Assembly: GCA_024734555.1 (NCBI GenBank)
Contig: JANPWX010000127.1
Location: 102,877 to 166,876 of the forward strand
DNA from: Trochalopteron elliotii
Taxonomy: Eukaryota; Chordata; Aves; Passeriformes; Leiothrichidae
Direction of reading: 5' to 3'
DNA length: 64,000 nt
The stretch's first letter is position 1; every line of letters starts with the position of its first letter. The notes below the pieces were generated by a model. It worked only from the letters and a program-made list of their open reading frames with translations, searched no databases and had not been told where the DNA came from. The position numbers and the translations under genes are program-made. Positions 58,891-64,000 of the stretch are shown piece by piece.

Positions 58891-59789
58891 CAGCACCCTC
58901 TGCAGAGGATCATCCCCCGCTGCTCCCTGAGCAGTGACACCGGGATCAGCACAAAAATGCCCGGAGAAAATCGGGAGAGAGAGAAAACCAGGAAAGGTGT
59001 GGCTGCCCCTGAGCTGAGGGCTGGTCCTGCTCCTGGGGGAACACTCTGGCTGACAGGGATGCAGAAATGAAGCTGGACTGGGGAACACCTTGGGTCAACC
59101 TGGGGGGTGGAAAAGGAGCGGGAAATTCCAACATTTCCAGGAGAAAAGAGGAAACTCTCACAGTAGCAACTCAATTTGGAACCATCCAGCTGCTGGGATC
59201 CACGGGGCAGGAGGAGTATTCCTGCAGATCCCGGGAGGAGGGGATGTGGGAGATGCTGGGGAGGCAATTGTTGGGGATTATCTAATCCATGATGTCACTT
59301 GGCAGCTTATTCCTGGGATATCTCATCACATAAACGCTGCTCCTCTGATTTCCCCACCACATCCAAAAGTTTGATTTCCTGTTCTTTATCATTCCTGCAC
59401 TGCAGCAGAAATCCCACACTCCCCATCAGGAACAGCTTGAATAAAAAAATCCAGGGGAAGGGAAAGAAAACAGCCACACTTGGAGGCCTCATCTCCAGGC
59501 ACGGAGGAGTTCCTGCTCCCTGCTGACACCCACACATCGATTGCAATGTGTGGAGGGCAGGGTTTGTTTCTCCACCAAAAATCCTCTCTGATATTCCTGG
59601 GGGCACCATCTGGAGCACTGGGGTGGTGACACGGCCAGAGAACGTGCAAGAAACTCAGATTGGGGCAGGGGAAAGAGGAGGGCAGCCCTAACCCACAAAT
59701 ATTCCATGGGGGGCTGTGATTCCCCAGGGGATGGGCTGATATTTTGTGAGGCAGAACAAGAGGGATGCCAATTCCTCACATTTATAAAT
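58891..59789. other. Unannotated noncoding sequence
   Basis: Open frames here continue from the array and have no family signature. No transposon recognised. Confidence 0.45.
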
Positions 59790-60099
59790 TGTCACTATTG
59801 TACGTTACCACAACACAAAGACTCTGACTTCAGAAGGCTGAAAAGGTGACTCCTTTATTCTTGGGGACGTGTTTCTCTTTTTTGTACTATTTTACACAGA
59901 CCAATTTGATTGGTGATAAGAAGTCAAACTTCTTCAATCCCACTGGTCAGACCAGAGGGACATCAAGGAGAAACTATTCTTAGGAAAAAAAAAATGTAAA
60001 CATTTTTGCCGTTACCAAAACATGTCTTTTGTTTGCAGAAAATTCTCTGGGAAAATAATTTCAGAAAACCAAATGTGTCAGGCACGAACCAAGGTTACA
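59790..60099 (-). mobile_element. Solo LTR, 310 bp, ERVK-like family, copy 2
   Basis: On the plus strand it starts TGTCACTATTG and ends GGTTACA, with an exact 6-bp duplication ATAAAT (59784-59789 and 60100-60105). An AATAAA signal in the minus direction lies at plus 59854-59859. Homologous to 44901-45202 in opposite orientation. Its 3' terminal TAGTGACA also matches the 308-bp LTR at 28096. Confidence 0.92.
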
Positions 60100-60256
60100 A
60101 TAAATAGCTTTAATACAAAAAAAAAAAAAAGAAAAAAAAGGTGGGAATGGGTAAAATCAGGAGGAAACCTGTGGATTTCTCGTGTGGCTTTCCTGAAGCA
60201 TCTCAGCAAATGGAAGAAGATTCTATCCCTGGGTGACAAAACCCACCCCTCCCTCC

Positions 60257-60944
60257 TGTGAAAAACGAGGTTCACTTTCTATGTAAATTTTAAGAGATAA
60301 GTTTAATAGAAAGTAAGACAATTAGGAGACAGGAAAAAAGCAAAGTACAGCCAAGTCCACCTCCTGCTGTATCAGAGACATTCTTTAAATACCTTTAAAT
60401 TTCTATTGCACCAGTCTGTTGAATATTCATATTTTTCCATAAGCTAGTTTCCATGTTCCAGGAGCTGTTTTGCATGGTCCCTCCTTGGGTCCCCTGTTTT
60501 AGAGCAGGTGTGTTTCTGGGCTGTGTCTTCATTGTCACCTCCAGCTCGGGCCTTGGTCCAGACTCTCTTCAGATGGGAGATGCTGAGAGTTGGTGTATCA
60601 ATAGCAGGGTCTTCTCTACGTGTTCACTGGATGTTATCCCCCCCAAACAGACAGTTCAGTCATATTACATCAATAGCAAGGTCTTCTTTCCATGTTTATT
60701 GGATGTTATTTTGGTCAAACAGACAGTTTAAGGATATTTTATCAATAGCAGGGTCTTCTTTCCATGTTCACTGGATGTTATCCCCACCCAACAGACAGTT
60801 TAAGCATACTAGATCAACTACTACCACTATGCCTAATTTTCTTTACTAATAGCAGAAATAAAAGCTTACATCCTTACCACAACGTTATTAATCACACAGC
60901 ACACACCTTGCCAAAAGCCAACTTTACAATACACATTTATAACA
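60257..60944 (-). mobile_element. Solo LTR, 688 bp, TGTTAT...TTCACA family, copy 2
   Basis: Reverse complement of 37735-38418, including the three 72-bp repeats. The 4-bp CTCC duplication is seen on both sides (60253-60256 and 60945-60948). The two copies are about 93-95% alike by eye. Only about 150 bp separates this LTR from the one at 59790-60099; each has its own target duplication, so they are independent insertions. Confidence 0.93.
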
Positions 60945-61838
60945 CTCCCAAGCCAGCCCCCCAGGAGTAGAAATCGATTTTCATATCACATTTCACACTT
61001 CATTTCCCCGCAGCCCGGGCACACAAAGGAGCAGCTCCGTTGCCTGCCCCGCTCCTCGCGGCTTTGTGCGGGGAGGGAGGGCACTGTGGGAACCCCGAGG
61101 ACTGAGATGGCTCACTGGAGCTTGCCCGGGGGGCTGCGGGCTCACTAAATCACCCCTGACAGACCATTGTTGCCAGCGGGGCTTTTGTCGGGGTTGGTTT
61201 TTTCGGGAGTGGTGTTGGTTTTTCCCCTGCCATGGCTTTGTGGTGCTGGGAGAGGGGGGCCCTGGCGTTGGGCCACTGCACCACAAAGTGCTTTCAGTGG
61301 TCGAATTCCCGGTTTTGTTCTCCCTCCCCTGATTATCCCGTGGCTCTGAATATGCTAATGAGCTTTGGCATCTCCCTCGGGTTCCTGCGTTTCCAGCTCA
61401 CCTGGGATTTTCCCTGCTGGAGCACCCCAAAGCTCCTCCAGCCCTGATCCTCTCCCTCCCTTCATGGCCACATCGTTTAGGGCTAAATTTGCACCTCATC
61501 CTTTGCCCTTTGGAAGACCTGGGCTTGGATTTTCCTGCTGGCTGATCCATCACCTCAGGAAGGGAAGGAGTGACCCTGGAATGCCACGCTGTAGGAAACC
61601 ATTGGATATCTGGGAAGAGAGAGGTTGGAATGATGCTTGGTGTGTGCCAGGTCTTCCTGAAATTCTGCAGTGACAGCAGGGAATAATCAATATTCCCAAA
61701 ATAAAGCACAGCAGGAACGTCTTGTGGTGTCATCAGGGACCTGGGACACGTTTGTTTCCTGCAGATCTCACAGGTGGCTCTCACAGGTGTTATTCACATA
61801 GACACTATCCACACACACAAACTGTGGAATTTCAAATA
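60945..61838. other. Noncoding sequence with a short GC-rich block
   Basis: About 61005-61150 is GC-rich with several CpGs and CCCGGG sites, unlike its surroundings. No CpG island of normal size, promoter or exon is evident. Confidence 0.4.
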
Positions 61839-61914
61839 TCAGACAGTTTCAAAGAGCAGAATCACCAGTGCTGCTGATAAAATCACAATAATGCCACTTA
61901 GGAACCTCTTTGGT
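61839..61914 (-). other. Weak candidate terminal coding exon (C-terminal membrane anchor)
   Basis: On the minus strand a good splice acceptor (CTCCTTTCTTTTCAG, ending at plus 61915) is followed by 76 bp open in phase to a TGA at 61839-61841. The predicted 24 residues start PKRF and continue as an uninterrupted hydrophobic helix ending LLFETV. That layout suits a tail-anchored or single-pass protein's last exon. There is no upstream exon I can recognise, no AATAAA within several hundred bases downstream, and no family match from memory. Chance is the likelier explanation. Confidence 0.12.
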
Positions 61915-62477
61915 CTGAAAAGAAAGGAGCTGTCACTGGAGGCGTGGCAGAGGTGACACCAGCAGGCAGTGAAGGCAATTTCTGTGGTGCCTCCTTGAGC
62001 TTGGAGAGTTCCAGGTCTGGGCTTTGCTGTCCTTTCCAGCCTCCATCTGCATCCCAGGCAGGAGGAATTCTCCTTGCCTCCCTCCTTGGCCCAGATCTCT
62101 CTTTCAGCTGTGTGTCCTTCCTCCAGGACGGATGCCAAAGTCCCAGATGTGCAAGATGGGAGAGGAGCAGGGAGGAGCCTGGGTTTGGATTTCTCAGCGA
62201 GCACTTGACATCCCCATAGTGCTGTTTATTTCCCCAAAATCCCACCTGTGCACTGGAGGAGTTCCAGCCAAGCCCAGCTGGGAGTGAGGCCAAGGGATGA
62301 GGAGATCCATGGAGGCTTTTGCATGTTTCAAGGGCTGCCNGGGGTCGCCTCACACATCCTGCCCACAAACTAGGTCAGCCCTTGACAAAGGGATTTCAGC
62401 TGGTGCTGCCATCCCAGAGCAAAGCCAGTGGGGGTGGGTATGGGGAGGTTTGATTTGGAGAGCCCCATGGAAAGGTT
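61915..62477. other. Unannotated noncoding sequence
   Basis: Minus-strand frames of 121 and 156 codons overlap here; neither resembles a known family. An ambiguous base N is at 62340. Confidence 0.4.
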
Positions 62478-62598
62478 TTCCTTTCCCTTTCCCTTTCCCT
62501 TTCCCTTTCCCTTCCCCTTCCCCTTCCCCTTCCCCTTTCCCTTTCCCTTTCGTCCTCTTTTCCCCTTTTCCCCTTTTTTCCCTTTTTTCCCCTTTGAT
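62478..62598 (+). repeat. Polypyrimidine tract (CCCTTT)n
   Basis: About 120 bases of C and T. It is the complement of the unit seen in the polypurine tract at 33929-34315. Confidence 0.95.
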
Positions 62599-64000
62599 TT
62601 TTCCTTTCCCCACTTCTTCTCCCAGAGACATTCACCAATAGTTTGAAGCTGATGTGGAGCAGAAGGGATGTTTCAGTTCAGGGAAGCTGAAAAGAGCCCA
62701 GGAGATTAACATCCTTCCAAGGAAGGCTGAAATTGATTTTAAGGTGTAGGAAAAGGCAAAATTCCTGGAGTAATTCAGGAACAGAGAGAAGTAATGTGTT
62801 GGAATAAATCAAAGATAAAAAGAAAAGAAGCCCAAAACATTTCCAGCTTCTCCTTCCTTAAGAAAAAAACTAGATTTCAGTTGGCTGAAAGAGTTTTTGG
62901 ATATCTGTGTGTTAAATTTGCTTTTTTTCCCATTGCTTTCCCTCCTTTCATTTACAAAACTAAAAAAAAAAAAAAAAACAAAAATACGCCAGCAAGCTGA
63001 AGAAAAACCACTCACAATCTGTTACTTCTGTAAGGAAAGATGCAGCTCAGTGACATTGATAATTTCTTGGGGAAAAATAAAAAAAAGGAAAAGCAAAATA
63101 CTGTGAGCAGCTTTGGCAGGAGCCGGCGGAGCCCACGCTCGGATTCGTGCTGTGGGAACCAGAACCTTGGCCAGGCTGGCTCTGTCTGCAGCCATCAGTG
63201 TCCTCCCTGTCAAAACAAATGTGTTTATCTCCTTTGAAACACTCTGCTGAAGAGATTTTTTGTTTTTTCCTCCAGAAGGCTGAAATCCTACAAATTTCAT
63301 CACTTACTCTTTTGCTGGAAGGGAAAGATGAGAAAAGAGGCATTAAAAATAACCCCCTCCCCAACCCAAGATTTTTTTTTTTGGGAGGCAAGAGCAAACC
63401 AAAGCATTTGGTAGCAATTAATATGCCCCGTCCATTTGCAGTTTTAATTCCTGTGCAGATGCAGAGTGTTGTTATTCTAATAACTTCCTGTGGTGCTCCC
63501 TTTTTCTGGAAACCTCAACGCCAATTAAAATGTGATCCATCACCCAGTGCTTCTGAAACAAAGGGGAATGTCCAGCTCCCTGAAAAATCTCAGTCAGTCA
63601 AAAGAAGACCCAGGAGAAAAGGAGAAAAAAACCAAACAAAACAACAACAACAATAACAAAAAAAAAAAAAAAAAAGCATTCAAGTCTTCCCCATTTCTGG
63701 AAGAAAGAACAGAAGAAAATGTTCTTTCCTGGGAGTCTTGTCACAGGAACAGACTGAGGGGTTTGGGTGATAGCAGGAGGCAGCAGCCAGACTTCCACTC
63801 AGCTAAAAGGTGGATTAATCAATGGATCCATGACAAAATGTGGATATAATTGTGGATATTCCCCCTCGGGGGTTGGCTGGGAGGGGCAGATGCAGCTCAG
63901 GCCTGGCCAGGAGCAGGGGCAGGAGCCAGGGAATTCCTGCCTGGCTTTGTGCTGCCCTCCCCAGCCCTGCTGCCATCCCTGCAGGAACCCCAGGCTGGGC
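62599..64000. other. Unannotated noncoding sequence to window end
   Basis: A runs at 62963-62978 and 63658-63676. A 169-codon plus frame (63147-63656) ends in Lys/Gln low complexity and has no family match. The last 130 bases are GC-rich without recognisable content. Confidence 0.45.

Noticed and set aside
58039..59267. Minus-strand ORFs of 349 and 379 codons
   Set aside because: Most of their length is the 11/12-bp array, which is stop-free in every frame. The non-repeat part has no domain, and two overlapping frames give the same repeat peptide.
61005..61150. CpG island promoter
   Set aside because: Too short and followed by ordinary sequence. No exon or start-site context seen.

Overview
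This 64 kb window looks like intergenic or intronic DNA from a songbird (passerine) nuclear genome. The host call rests on short 5'-truncated CR1 LINE tails on both strands and on several solo LTRs whose ends and internal wording I recognise from passerine endogenous retroviruses. I could run no search, so passerine is an inference and no species is claimed. I found no protein-coding gene, tRNA or rRNA that I can support. The longest open frames (about 270-380 codons) lie inside tandem arrays whose units lack stop codons. One weak candidate for a terminal exon is listed at 61839-61914 (minus).

Layout. 1-9.7 kb: a solo LTR, two CR1 tails, a second solo LTR, and an unclassified repeat present in inverted copies (3.2-3.7 kb against 6.4-6.6 and 8.6-9.0 kb), one part of which is 263/264 identical. 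10-13.5 kb: three minisatellites in a row, then a 45-bp near-perfect palindrome. 13.5-26.5 kb: mostly single-copy AT-rich sequence with one CR1; candidate conserved noncoding elements lie here. 26.5-36 kb: micro- and minisatellites, a 308-bp LTR inserted in a 96-bp tandem duplication, a 695-bp LTR, a 387-bp polypurine tract and an LTR 3' end. 37.7-48.4 kb: a 684-bp LTR with a triplicated 72-bp block, five large minisatellites, a 302-bp LTR and a chain of local direct duplications. 49-60.9 kb: a dispersed repeat in three copies, a minisatellite interrupted by a 596-bp LTR, two CR1 tails, three more minisatellites, and two minus-strand solo LTRs. 61-64 kb: a short GC-rich block, the weak exon candidate, and a polypyrimidine tract.

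The main themes are a high density of minisatellites (about 8.6 kb, near 13% of the window, by summing the arrays listed) and at least eight LTR-derived segments. Five have exact 4-6 bp target-site duplications, so they are solo LTRs, with no gag, pol or env seen. Three LTR families occur twice, each pair in opposite orientation. I see no evidence of a novel multi-gene system. The unusual observations concern repeat structure, local duplication and possible regulatory DNA.
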